Positions 1-7,851 of a stretch of 58,558 bases of DNA are shown here, piece by piece. The DNA comes from Lentzea aerocolonigenes (lineage in GTDB: Bacteria > Actinomycetota > Actinomycetes > Mycobacteriales > Pseudonocardiaceae). Location of the stretch: the NCBI RefSeq assembly GCF_000955955.1, contig NZ_JYJG01000027.1, positions 1 to 58,558 of the forward strand, in the 5' to 3' direction. Position 1 is the stretch's first letter. Each line of letters opens with the position of its first letter. A model generated the notes under the pieces. That model saw only the letters and a program-made list of their open reading frames with translations, did not search any database and was not told the DNA's origin. A program made the position numbers and the translations under genes.

Positions 1-6
1 GAGGTG

Positions 7-25
7 GATGAAGGTTCCCTTCATC
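7..25. repeat. Palindromic repeat GATGAAGG-TTC-CCTTCATC
   Basis: Perfect 8-bp inverted repeat with a 3-nt loop, directly downstream of the stop codon of the minus-strand gene ending at 30. It could act as its terminator, although no T-tract follows. Near-identical palindromes lie at 29440-29460 and, in inverted orientation, 58522-58540, so this is a member of a dispersed family and not just a local hairpin. Confidence 0.7.
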
Positions 26-29
26 GTTT

Positions 30-935
30 TCAGCGGGTCGCGTACGGCGAGTCGTCCACCTTGGCGGCCTCGGTCGGCAGGTTCTTGACCACACCGGTCG
101 CCGTCGTGTTCACCGCTCCGGTCGCGATGTTCTCGAACATCTCCGTGAACGGCCCGGACGCCTTGGGCATCACGCCCTTCAGCACTTCCTTGACCTTGTC
201 GAGGGTCTTGAAGATCGTGTCGATGCACTTGGACAGGCCGCGGATCGTCTTGATGACCTTGTCGAGCCAGTCCGAGACCTTCTTGGCCCACTTCATGATC
301 AGCCGGATGCCGTCCGCGATGATGCCCGGTGTCGCGAGGCCGACCGTCAGCAACGCCGCGGCCGCCCACCGGATCAACGCCTGCACCAGCTCGGACATCG
401 CCATCGAGATCAGGTCACGCACGATCGTCCGCACCGTCGCCACTGCCACACCGGCACCGACGAGAGCAGCACCAACGCCTTCTGCCGCAATGCCGGCGGC
501 CTTCACGCCCTGGGCCTCCAGCTTCGCCACCGGCGTGTAGGCGGCGATCGCGGCACCTTGCCACTGCGCGGTGTCGGAGTCGACGATCCGCGACATCTCC
601 TCGCTGGCCTTCTTGAGGTAGTCGGCGACGTTGCCCCAGGTGGCGGCGTTCTGGTTGATCACGCCAGGGTTGCCCGCGAGCGAGTTGAGCATCGACGTCA
701 AAGGTTCGACGTGCTCGATGAACCACGAGAACGCCGACGACAGCAGCGTGCCGAACGGGTCCGTGACAAAGCCGAGCGCGTCTATGCCCGCGCCGAGGAC
801 GTTGATGCCCGCTTCTGCCCAGTCACCCCGCTTGACTGCGGAAACCGCGTCCGACGCGGGTTCGATGAGGTTGACACCTGCCCAGAAACCAGCAGGGTCA
901 GGCGCCTTCGCGACCAATGGGTTCGGTGCGGTCAT
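30..935 (-). CDS. WXG100-like type VII secretion-associated protein
   Basis: 301-residue helical protein with no signal peptide. A WQG tripeptide at residues 125-127 sits between predicted helices, as in WXG100 ESX substrates, and is followed by an Ala/Gly/Val-rich hydrophobic stretch (about 145-215) and an amphipathic Lys-rich C-terminal part. It is much longer than the 100-residue WXG100 proteins, so it resembles the extended ESX/T7SS effector or effector-partner proteins of actinomycetes. Its ATG overlaps the stop of the upstream (interrupted) gene by 4 nt (ATGA), and the YbaB-like gene and a membrane protein gene precede it in the same direction. The family assignment is from motif and context; the exact role is unknown. 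Confidence 0.7.
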   Translation of the reverse strand: MTAPNPLVAKAPDPAGFWAGVNLIEPASDAVSAVKRGDWAEAGINVLGAGIDALGFVTDPFGTLLSSAFSWFIEHVEPLTSMLNSLAGNPGVINQNAATWGNVADYLKKASEEMSRIVDSDTAQWQGAAIAAYTPVAKLEAQGVKAAGIAAEGVGAALVGAGVAVATVRTIVRDLISMAMSELVQALIRWAAAALLTVGLATPGIIADGIRLIMKWAKKVSDWLDKVIKTIRGLSKCIDTIFKTLDKVKEVLKGVMPKASGPFTEMFENIATGAVNTTATGVVKNLPTEAAKVDDSPYATR

Positions 936-1270
936 GAGGTCAGCTCCCCCAGCTTCTCGACGATCTTCTTCAGCTTGCCCTCGACGGCCTTGTCGGCTGC
1001 GTCGTACATGTCTGCCATGCCGTTGACACCGTCCACAGTGGCGTCAACGACGCCGTGCGACGCTCCGATCGCCGCCACCCCAGCGGCTTCGACCGTGCCC
1101 ATGATCGGCTCCAGCAACGGGCTGCAGAGGATGCCCTACGCGTTGGCACCGTTGATCTGCGCCTGCCCGATGGCCTGCTGAGCGGTCTCGATCTGCTTCA
1201 CGATGCCGTCCAGCCGCTTGGCGTGCTCCCGCATCGCCTGCGTGTGGACGTTGAACCCTCCGCCAGTCAT
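932..1270 (-). pseudogene. Small ESX-type protein gene interrupted by an in-frame TAG
   Basis: Starting at ATG 1270, 2 nt after the YbaB-like gene's stop, a 112-codon frame runs to the TGA at 932-934, but codon 45 is TAG (plus-strand CTA at 1136-1138). The first part (MTGGGFNVHTQAMREHAKRL...) looks like the N-terminus of a small WXG100/ESX type VII target. The part after the stop continues in the same frame with Ala/Gly/Val-rich helical sequence ending KLGELTS, and its TGA overlaps the next ATG. The conserved frame and the ATGA coupling downstream show that this was one gene. A single C/G change would restore Tyr (TAC). Either a recent nonsense mutation, a sequencing error, or readthrough. 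Internal starts such as 1117 could yield a 61-residue fragment. Confidence 0.75.
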
Positions 1271-1272
1271 GA

Positions 1273-1731
1273 TCACCAGCCCTTGTCGTCACGGGCGAAG
1301 TTGTGCCCGCCGAAGTCGTCGTCATCCGGACGGGGAGAACGTTCGCGCACCGGCTCGTCGGGCTCGGGCTCCGGGAAGCGCTCGTGATAGCCGCCCAGCA
1401 GCGCGCCCATGGTCGCGGAGTCGTCACCGATGATCGGCGCCATGACCTCCTGCATGCGCGACGCGATCTGCGCCTGAGCGGTCCGCATCGCCGTGAGGAT
1501 CTCGGACGACAGCTGCGCGGGCTGCTTGCGCAACGCCGCGTCGGTCAGATCCAGTGCCGAGACGACACCGTTCTGGTCAACGGTGACGGTCACCGAGCCG
1601 TCGGACGAACGTTGCGTCACTTTGACGGCGTTCGCGACCTGCTTCATCTCGTCGGCCTGCTTGAGCTTGGCCTGGATCTGCTCGTTCCACTGACGCATCA
1701 TCGCGTCGGGATCAGCTGCTGCCGGGTTCAT
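1273..1731 (-). CDS. YbaB/EbfC-family DNA-binding protein
   Basis: 152 residues. The first 100 residues (long N-terminal helix MMRQWNEQIQAKLKQ, then VTVTVDQNGVVSALDLTDAAL and a C-terminal helix with AQIASRMQEVMAP) match the helix-sheet-helix layout of YbaB/EbfC nucleoid-associated proteins. An acidic, disordered tail rich in Pro, Glu and Asp follows. In actinomycetes, YbaB-like genes commonly accompany type VII secretion accessory genes, as here. Its ATG directly abuts the TAG of the upstream membrane protein gene, and its TGA is 2 nt before the next ATG, so the four genes are probably one transcript. Confidence 0.8.
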   Translation of the reverse strand: MNPAAADPDAMMRQWNEQIQAKLKQADEMKQVANAVKVTQRSSDGSVTVTVDQNGVVSALDLTDAALRKQPAQLSSEILTAMRTAQAQIASRMQEVMAPIIGDDSATMGALLGGYHERFPEPEPDEPVRERSPRPDDDDFGGHNFARDDKGW

Positions 1732-2208
1732 CTACTCCCTCTCCTGTGCGTTCTTGCGACGGGAAGCGACCGTGCCGAGCACGGCCAGCGCCCCGATTCC
1801 CCCAAGTCCCATCCCGCCGAGCAACGAGCCGATGCCGAGCAGCACGCTCGGTTCGAAGTCCGCCCGGTACACCGGCGGGTTGCCCGACCCGTTGCGCACC
1901 TTCGACTCACCCCGTTGCACCACGGGCACTTCCTGGTCGGATGGCATGAGCTGACCTGGTTCGGCCGTGACGTGCGTCCGCTGCCCGCTCTCCCACGCGA
2001 CGTCCGCCTGGCAGATCCACCAGTGACCGAAGCCGTGGATGCTCACCGGTCCGCTACTCGTGCAGCCGGCCACGCGTGCGACACCCCGGTCCACGACGGG
2101 CCTGGAGTTCGTGCCCGCGGCGGGGTCGAACTTCGTGAAGCCCGTCATCCCCAGCAAGCAACCGCATCCCAAGATCACCAGAGCGAACAGGCCCGCGAGC
2201 CACTTCAT
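1732..2208 (-). CDS. Two-TM membrane protein of a type VII accessory cluster
   Basis: 158 residues with an N-terminal hydrophobic segment (about 4-23) and a C-terminal Gly-rich one (about 123-148, ending in RRKN). Between them lies an extracytoplasmic loop with two cysteines (VAGCTSSG and WWICQADV) that could form a disulfide. It resembles small two-helix proteins (possibly DUF6346) found beside YbaB and WXG100-like genes in Pseudonocardiaceae; I am not sure of that family name. It is the first gene of the minus-strand cluster, with its promoter presumably in 2209-2480, shared with the divergent DeoR gene. Confidence 0.7.
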   Translation of the reverse strand: MKWLAGLFALVILGCGCLLGMTGFTKFDPAAGTNSRPVVDRGVARVAGCTSSGPVSIHGFGHWWICQADVAWESGQRTHVTAEPGQLMPSDQEVPVVQRGESKVRNGSGNPPVYRADFEPSVLLGIGSLLGGMGLGGIGALAVLGTVASRRKNAQERE

Positions 2209-2401
2209 GCGTCTCGATCCCCTCGTCGGTCCGTGTTGGACTTCGCTCCGAGCCGCCCGGTTCCACCGAATTCACCAGCCGTCTGGGGGCCATCCGGGCA
2301 CACACCCAGGGCGGTTCGGGCGTGCCCAGTCTGGTCGACCTGCGTGAACGAGGCGTCACACACGGCGAACCGGGCGAAAATCGGGCAGGATGTCACCCAC
2401 T

Positions 2402-2417
2402 TGTGGTGGCGACCACA
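2402..2417. promoter_or_regulatory. Inverted repeat upstream of the DeoR-family gene
   Basis: TGTGGT-GGCG-ACCACA, perfect 6-bp arms, 69 nt upstream of the regulator's ATG in the divergent intergenic region. A plausible autoregulatory operator; inferred from position and symmetry only. Confidence 0.4.
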
Positions 2418-2485
2418 GTGTTTCGAGGGTGTTTCATCTATGCACGGCCCGAACGGGCAACTCAAGAGCCGAGTGGGCAGGTGAC

Positions 2486-3247
2486 ATGCGAGCCGAGGAA
2501 CGCAAACGGCGCATCCTGGCCAGGGCCCGCGCCGACGGCCGCGTCGACGTGGTGGAGATGGCGCAGGAACTGCAGGTCGCGCCCGAAACCGTCCGGCGGG
2601 ACCTGCGGGTGCTCGACGAGCACGGTCTGGTGCGCCGCACGCACGGTGGCGGCATCCCGGTCGAGAGCGCCGGCTTCGAGACGGGCCTCCGGTTCCGCGC
2701 CGGGTCGCACGTGCCGGAGAAGCGGCGCATCGCGAAGGCCGCGGCCGAACGGATCGACGACGCGGAGACCGTGTTCATCGACGAGGGCTACACGCCGCAG
2801 CTCGTCGCCGAGGCGTTGCCCACGTCCAACCCGCTCACGATCATCACGGCGTCGCTGCCGACCGCCGCGGCGATGTCCGAGCACCCGTCCTGCACGGTTT
2901 TGTTGCTGGGCGGCAGGGTTCGCGGTCACACACTGGCCACTGTGGACCATTGGACCACCAGGATGCTCGGCGAGATGGTGATCGACCTCGCCTACATCGG
3001 TGCGAACGGGATCTCCCGCGAGCACGGCCTGACGACGCCCGATCCGGCGGTCGGCGCGGTCAAGGCCAAAGCGCTCAGCGTGGCGCGGCGGAAGATCTTC
3101 GTCGGCACGCACACGAAGTTCGGCGTCTCCAGCTTTCACCGGTTCGCCGAGGTCGGCGACCTCGAAGCGATCGTCACCGACTCCGGCCTCTCCGCGCACG
3201 AGGCCCACCGCTACACCCTGCTCGGGCCCAAAGTGCTCAGGGCTTGA
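2486..3247 (+). CDS. DeoR/GlpR-family transcriptional repressor
   Basis: 253 residues from ATG 2486. The N-terminus MRAEERKRRILARARADGRV begins exactly where DeoR-family proteins begin; upstream in-frame codons are not needed. An HTH (VVEMAQELQVAPETVRRDL) occupies about residues 21-40 and a DeoR sugar-phosphate sensor domain follows, with the typical YIGANGIS and GLTTPDPAVGAVKAKAL motifs. Such regulators bind phosphorylated sugars or polyols. It lies just upstream of, and in the same direction as, the binding protein, permeases and dehydrogenase, so it probably controls that catabolic cluster. The 92-nt gap suggests a separate promoter for the transport genes. Confidence 0.9.
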   Translation: MRAEERKRRILARARADGRVDVVEMAQELQVAPETVRRDLRVLDEHGLVRRTHGGGIPVESAGFETGLRFRAGSHVPEKRRIAKAAAERIDDAETVFIDEGYTPQLVAEALPTSNPLTIITASLPTAAAMSEHPSCTVLLLGGRVRGHTLATVDHWTTRMLGEMVIDLAYIGANGISREHGLTTPDPAVGAVKAKALSVARRKIFVGTHTKFGVSSFHRFAEVGDLEAIVTDSGLSAHEAHRYTLLGPKVLRA

Positions 3248-3339
3248 GCACTTTCCAGCCGCACCGAAATCGCCACCCCCGAGTTTTTCCCCGGGCTCTC
3301 CTCAGCGTGCCCGGAAACCGTTCCCCGGAAGGAAAGACG

Positions 3340-4689
3340 ATGTTGTCGATCCGCACACCCCTTCGCACATTCGGGGCCGCCACCGCCGTGTTGCTCTTGG
3401 CTTCCGCTTGCGCGGGCGCCGGAGGTGGTGGGGGCAGCGGCTCCGACTCCGTGAACGTCCTGATGGTCAACAACCCGCAGATGCAGGACCTGCAGAAGCT
3501 GACCGCGGACAACTTCACCAAGGACACCGGCATCAAGGTCAACTTCACGGTGCTGCCCGAGAACGACGTCCGCGACAAGATCAGCCAGGACTTCTCCAGC
3601 CAGGCCGGCCAGTACGACGTCGCGACGATCTCCAACTACGAGACGCCGATGTACGCCAAGAACGGCTGGCTCGCGCCGATGGACGACTTCGTGGCGAAGG
3701 ACAGCGCGTTCGACCAGGCCGACATCCTGCCGCCGATCAAGCAGTCGCTCACCGCGGCGGACGGCAAGGTGTACGCGCAGCCGTTCTACGGTGAGTCGTC
3801 GTTCCTCATGTACCGCAAGGACATCCTCGACGCCAAGGGTGTCACGCTGCCGGAGAGGCCGACGTGGCAGCAGGTCGCGGAAGCCGCGCAGAAGGTTGCC
3901 ACGCCTGAGGTTCGCGGCATCTGCCTGCGCGGCCAGCCGGGCTGGGGCCAGGTCATGGCGCCGCTGACGACGGTCGTCAACACCTTCGGCGGCACGTGGT
4001 TCACCAAGGACTGGCAGGCGCAGGTCAACGCGCCGGAGTTCAAGGAGGCCACCAAGTTCTACGTCGACCTGGTGCGCAACTACGGCGAGGCGGGCGCTCC
4101 GCAGGCAGGGTTCGCCGAGTGCCTCAACAACATGACGCAGGGCAAGGTCGCGATGTGGTACGACGCCACCGTCGCCGCCGGTCTGCTGGAGGCCAACGAC
4201 TCACCGGTCAAGGGCAAGCTGGGCTTCGCCCAGGCGCCGGTCGTGAAGACCGACAGCTCCGGCTGGCTCTACACCTGGGCGTTCGGCATCCAGAAGGCGT
4301 CGAAGAAGCAGGACGCGGCCTGGAAGTTCATCTCGTGGGCGTCCGGCAAGGGCTACGAGGAGCTCGTCGGCAAGAACCTCGGCTGGTCGAAGGTCCCGGA
4401 CGGCAAGCGTTCCTCGACCTACCAGCGCGCGGAGTACAAGCAGTCGTCCGGCACGTTCTCCGCGCAGGCAGAAGCCGCGATCAAGGGTGCGAAGCCGCTC
4501 GACCCCGGTGTGCAGCCGCGCCCGGCGCCCGGCATCCAGTTCGTCGGCATCCCGGAGTTCACCGACCTGGGCACCCAGGTGTCGCAGCAGATCAGCTCGG
4601 CGATCGCGGGCGCGGTCACGGTGGACGAGGCGTTGAACAACGGCCAGGGGCTCGCGGAGAAGGTTGCCTCGAAGTACAAGGGCCAGTGA
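3340..4689 (+). CDS. ABC transporter substrate-binding lipoprotein (sugar/polyol)
   Basis: 449 residues from ATG 3340, preceded by a good ribosome binding site (GGAAGGAAAG). A lipoprotein signal peptide ends in LLLASAC, so Cys is the lipidated residue, followed by a Gly/Ser linker. The mature part is a family 1 extracellular solute-binding protein, with features such as NNMTQGKVAMWYDATVAAG and AWKFISWASGKGYEELVG. Together with two permeases and a zinc polyol-type dehydrogenase it resembles SmoE-type sorbitol/mannitol importers. The specific substrate is inferred from the neighbours. Confidence 0.9.
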   Translation: MLSIRTPLRTFGAATAVLLLASACAGAGGGGGSGSDSVNVLMVNNPQMQDLQKLTADNFTKDTGIKVNFTVLPENDVRDKISQDFSSQAGQYDVATISNYETPMYAKNGWLAPMDDFVAKDSAFDQADILPPIKQSLTAADGKVYAQPFYGESSFLMYRKDILDAKGVTLPERPTWQQVAEAAQKVATPEVRGICLRGQPGWGQVMAPLTTVVNTFGGTWFTKDWQAQVNAPEFKEATKFYVDLVRNYGEAGAPQAGFAECLNNMTQGKVAMWYDATVAAGLLEANDSPVKGKLGFAQAPVVKTDSSGWLYTWAFGIQKASKKQDAAWKFISWASGKGYEELVGKNLGWSKVPDGKRSSTYQRAEYKQSSGTFSAQAEAAIKGAKPLDPGVQPRPAPGIQFVGIPEFTDLGTQVSQQISSAIAGAVTVDEALNNGQGLAEKVASKYKGQ

Positions 4690-4702
4690 TGGGAGCACCG
4701 CG

Positions 4703-5647
4703 ATGGCTGTCCTCGATTCTCGTTTGACGGGGGAAGAGCGGCCGGTTGTCGACCGGCCGCCTCCCGCCCCCCGCAAGAAGTACGCGAAGTGGTCGACGCG
4801 GGCGCCGCTCCTGCCCGCGTTGATCTTCCTGATCATCGTGACGCAGCTGCCGTTCGTGGCGACGCTCGTGATCTCGTTCATGAAGTGGAACTCGCTGGAT
4901 CCCACCAACCGCGGGTTCGCCGGCTTCGACAACTACGTCAACGTGTTCACCGATCCGGACCTCAGGTCTTCCGTCGTGAACACCATCGTGCTGACTGCGT
5001 CGGTCGTGCTCATCAGCCTGGTGCTGGGCCTCGGCCTGGCTCTGTTGCTGGACAAGAAGTTCCGTGGACGCGGGTTCGTGCGCACCATGCTCATCGCGCC
5101 GTTCCTCGTGGTGCCGGTGGCGGCGGCGTTGATCTGGAAGCACGTGCTCTACAACCCGGAGTACGGCCTGTTCAACGGAATCCTGAACTGGCTCGGTTTC
5201 TCGGCGCAGCCGGACTGGATCAGCTCGATGCCGATGAGCGCGGTGGTTCTGTCGCTGGTGTGGCAGTGGACGCCGTTCATGATGCTGATCCTGCTGGCCG
5301 GGTTGCAGTCGAAGCCGATCGAACCCGTCGAGGCCGCCACGATCGACGGCGCCTCGCCGTTCCAGATCTTCCGGTACCTGACGTTCCCGCACCTGCGGCA
5401 GTACCTGGAGCTCGGCGGGCTGCTCGGGTCGATCTACATCGTGCAGAACTTCGACGCGGTCTTCACGATCACGTCCGGTGGTCTGGGCACGGCGAACCTG
5501 CCGTACATGATCTACCAGACCTTCTACCAGGCCCACGAGTACGGCGAGGCCTCCGCGGCCGGCGTGATCGTGGTGGCGGGCTCGATCATCATCGCGACGT
5601 TCGCGTTGCGCACGGTGTCCTCGCTGTTCAAGGAGGAGAAGCGATGA
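4703..5647 (+). CDS. ABC transporter permease (SmoF/MalF type)
   Basis: 314 residues from ATG 4703, 13 nt after the binding protein's stop, with GGGAG upstream. After a Pro-rich cytoplasmic N-terminus there are six predicted membrane helices and the permease EAA-like loop EPVEAATIDGASPFQIFRYLTFPHL, which contacts the ATPase. It forms a heterodimer with the next permease, whose ATG overlaps its stop by 4 nt (ATGA), so translation is coupled. Confidence 0.92.
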   Translation: MAVLDSRLTGEERPVVDRPPPAPRKKYAKWSTRAPLLPALIFLIIVTQLPFVATLVISFMKWNSLDPTNRGFAGFDNYVNVFTDPDLRSSVVNTIVLTASVVLISLVLGLGLALLLDKKFRGRGFVRTMLIAPFLVVPVAAALIWKHVLYNPEYGLFNGILNWLGFSAQPDWISSMPMSAVVLSLVWQWTPFMMLILLAGLQSKPIEPVEAATIDGASPFQIFRYLTFPHLRQYLELGGLLGSIYIVQNFDAVFTITSGGLGTANLPYMIYQTFYQAHEYGEASAAGVIVVAGSIIIATFALRTVSSLFKEEKR

Positions 5648-6459
5648 AGCAGACTGCGGGTGGCCGCATCTGGGGTGTGCTCGCCTGGTTCGCGGGCATC
5701 GTGTTCTTCGCGCCGGTGGCCTGGATGTTCCTGACGTCGCTGCACAGCGAGACGGACGCGGCGACGAACCCGCCTTCGCTTGCCGCGCCGCTGACGCTGG
5801 ACGGCTACACCGAGTTCTTCGACGGTGGCGCGTGGCCGCCGTTGCTCAACTCGTTCAGCGCCTCGATCGGGTCGACGATCATCGTGCTGCTGCTGGCGAT
5901 CCCGGCCGCGTACGCGTTGTCGATCAAGCCGGTCGAGAAGTGGACGGACGTCCTGTTCTTCTTCCTGTCCACCAAGATGATGCCGGTCGTCGCGGCACTG
6001 CTGCCGATCTACCTGATCGCGCAGTTCGCCGGGATGCTCGACAACATCTCGTTCCTCACGCTGCTGTACTGCTCGATGAACCTGCCGATCGCGGTGTGGC
6101 TCATGCGGTCGTTCCTCTCCGAGGTGCCGCGCGAGATCCTCGAGGCTGCGTCGATCGACGGCGCCGGGCTGATCACGATCCTGCGCCGGGTGGTGGCACC
6201 GATCGCGATGCCCGGAATCGCCGCGACGGCGTTGATCTGCTTCATCTTCAGCTGGAACGAGCTGCTCTTCGCACGGGTCCTGACCGGTGTCGTCGCCGGG
6301 ACCGCGCCCGTGTACCTGACCGGGTTCGTCACCTCGCAGGGCCTGTTCCTGGCGAAGGTGTGCGCGGCCGCGGTCGTGGTTTCTCTGCCGGTGCTCATCG
6401 CCGGGTTCGCCGCCCAGGACAAGCTGGTCCAGGGCCTTTCGTTGGGAGCAGTCAAGTGA
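5644..6459 (+). CDS. ABC transporter permease (SmoG/MalG type)
   Basis: 271 residues, six predicted helices, with the EAA loop EVPREILEAASIDGAGLITILRRVV. It is the second inner-membrane component of the importer. No ATP-binding subunit gene follows; the next gene is the dehydrogenase. In actinomycetes many sugar importers of this family share a single distant ATPase (MsiK), which would explain the absence. Its stop (6457-6459) lies inside the first copy of a short direct repeat described separately. Confidence 0.92.
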   Translation: MKQTAGGRIWGVLAWFAGIVFFAPVAWMFLTSLHSETDAATNPPSLAAPLTLDGYTEFFDGGAWPPLLNSFSASIGSTIIVLLLAIPAAYALSIKPVEKWTDVLFFFLSTKMMPVVAALLPIYLIAQFAGMLDNISFLTLLYCSMNLPIAVWLMRSFLSEVPREILEAASIDGAGLITILRRVVAPIAMPGIAATALICFIFSWNELLFARVLTGVVAGTAPVYLTGFVTSQGLFLAKVCAAAVVVSLPVLIAGFAAQDKLVQGLSLGAVK

Positions 6460-6482
6460 AAGCAGCCGAGAAGTGAAAGCAG
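6454..6482 (+). repeat. 17-bp tandem duplication at the dehydrogenase start
   Basis: AAGTGAAAGCAG occurs at 6454-6465 and again at 6471-6482. The first copy contains a GTG (6456) overlapping the permease TGA in the usual GTGA fashion, but that GTG now opens only a six-codon frame (MKAAEK) whose TGA overlaps the GTG at 6473 that starts the dehydrogenase. The arrangement looks like a duplication of the translational start. Confidence 0.7.
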
Positions 6483-7462
6483 CAGTCATCACCGGCGTCG
6501 GGTCCGTCGAAGTGACCACTGTGGACGATCCTCGGTGCGGTCCACGTGAGGTCGTCGTCGACGTCGCGGCCTGCGGGTTGTGCGGGACGGACCTGCACAT
6601 CCTGCAGGGCGAGTTCGCGCCGACGCTGCCGGTCGTGCCGGGGCACGAGTTCGCGGGCACGATCGTGGAGATCGGCTCCCAGGTCAACGAGCTCAAGGTC
6701 GGCGACCGCGTGGCCGTCGACCCGTCGCTCTACTGCTACGAGTGCCGGATGTGCCGTGCGGGCAAGAACAACCTGTGCGAGCGGTGGGCTGCCATCGGCG
6801 TGACGACCTCGGGCGGTGCCGCGGAGTTCGCGGTGGCTCCTGTGGCGAACTGCGTTCGGTTGCCTGACCACGTGCGGACCGAGGACGCGGCGTTGATCGA
6901 GCCGTTGTCGTGTGCGGTGCGCGGGTACGACGTGTTGCGGTCGCAGCTGGCTTCGCGGGTGCTGATCTACGGCTCCGGGACCATGGGCTTGATGATGCTG
7001 CAGCTCGGGAAGCTCACGGGTGCGTCGTCGATCGAGGTCGTGGACCTGAACGCCGAGCGGCTGGAGACGGCTCGGCAGCTGGGCGTCTCGGCGGTCGCGT
7101 CGTCGGCCGACGAGCTGGACCGGCCGGAGGGCTGGGACGTGGTCATCGACGCGACCGGCAACGAGAAGGCCATCCAGGACGGGCTCGGGCGGGTCGCGAA
7201 GGGCGGCACGTTCCTCCAGTTCGGCGTCTCCGACTACTCCGCGCGGGTCACCATCGAGCCTTACAAGATCTACAACCAGGAGATCACGATCACCGGCTCG
7301 ATGGCGGTGCTGCACTCGTTCGAACGGGCGGCAGACCTCTTCGCGACCGGAGTACTCGACCCCTCGGTCTTCATCAGTGACAGGGTGCCGCTGGACGACT
7401 ACGCGGGGGCGTTGGGCCAGTTCAAGGCTGGTAAGGGCCGCAAGATCCAGGTGCTGCCCTGA
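6473..7462 (+). CDS. Zinc-dependent medium-chain alcohol/polyol dehydrogenase
   Basis: 329 residues from GTG 6473. MDR fold: catalytic zinc ligands C37 (GLCGTD), H58 and E59 (PGHEFAG); structural zinc cysteines C88, C91, C94 and C102; and a Rossmann motif YGSGTMGLM that binds NAD(P). It most likely oxidises the sugar alcohol imported by the preceding transporter, in the manner of sorbitol, xylitol or arabitol dehydrogenases. It is the last gene of the operon, followed by a strong hairpin at 7491-7522. The exact substrate cannot be read from the sequence. Confidence 0.9.
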   Translation: MKAAVITGVGSVEVTTVDDPRCGPREVVVDVAACGLCGTDLHILQGEFAPTLPVVPGHEFAGTIVEIGSQVNELKVGDRVAVDPSLYCYECRMCRAGKNNLCERWAAIGVTTSGGAAEFAVAPVANCVRLPDHVRTEDAALIEPLSCAVRGYDVLRSQLASRVLIYGSGTMGLMMLQLGKLTGASSIEVVDLNAERLETARQLGVSAVASSADELDRPEGWDVVIDATGNEKAIQDGLGRVAKGGTFLQFGVSDYSARVTIEPYKIYNQEITITGSMAVLHSFERAADLFATGVLDPSVFISDRVPLDDYAGALGQFKAGKGRKIQVLP

Positions 7463-7490
7463 TCTTGGCCTGAACGGCGTGCGAATGTTC

Positions 7491-7522
7491 GTGGGCACTC
7501 GTGTATCCAGCCGAGTGCCCAC
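7491..7522 (+). terminator. Hairpin after the polyol operon
   Basis: GTGGGCACTCG and CGAGTGCCCAC form a perfect 11-bp stem with a 10-nt loop, 28 nt after the dehydrogenase stop. There is no T-tract, which is common for actinomycete terminators. Confidence 0.75.
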
Positions 7523-7581
7523 GACTCCTTCCAGACATGTCGAAGTCCGGGCAGAAAGTAGTACCGCCGTACTTTTCGCAC

Positions 7582-7851
7582 ATGTCCGACGAAGAGCTCC
7601 TCACGTGGTACGCGGAGCTTCAGGCGCGGGCGATGAACCCGCAGCCTGGGGACGTCGATTTCGATCACGCCCACAAGGCCGCCAAGCCGATGACCGTGGA
7701 GCAGCTGCGCCACCGGATCATGACCTTTCAGGGGTGGCCCAAGGCAGTCACGGCCGAGAGCTTCACGGCCGAGAGCTTCACGGCACAGGGCTTCACCACC
7801 ATGGACGCCGGTTCGCCCTTCCACAACCTGTGGCACTGGCTCAGCGACTGA
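7582..7851 (+). CDS. Small protein of unknown function with a short tandem repeat
   Basis: 89 residues from ATG 7582 (MSDEELLTWYAEL). Mostly helical and charged at the N-terminus; a degenerate repeat TAESF-TAESF-TAQGF follows at about residues 56-70, and the protein ends in HNLWHWLSD. A short inverted repeat (AAAGTA/TACTTT) lies just upstream of the ATG. The reading frame overlaps the proposed start of the histidine kinase by 22 nt, which suggests co-expression. I recognise no family; it might be an accessory of the two-component system. Confidence 0.55.
   Translation: MSDEELLTWYAELQARAMNPQPGDVDFDHAHKAAKPMTVEQLRHRIMTFQGWPKAVTAESFTAESFTAQGFTTMDAGSPFHNLWHWLSD

Noticed and set aside
4789..5640. 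Long plus-strand frame preceding the second permease
   Set aside because: Its first part is an out-of-frame reading of the first permease; only the segment from 5644 encodes a transporter.
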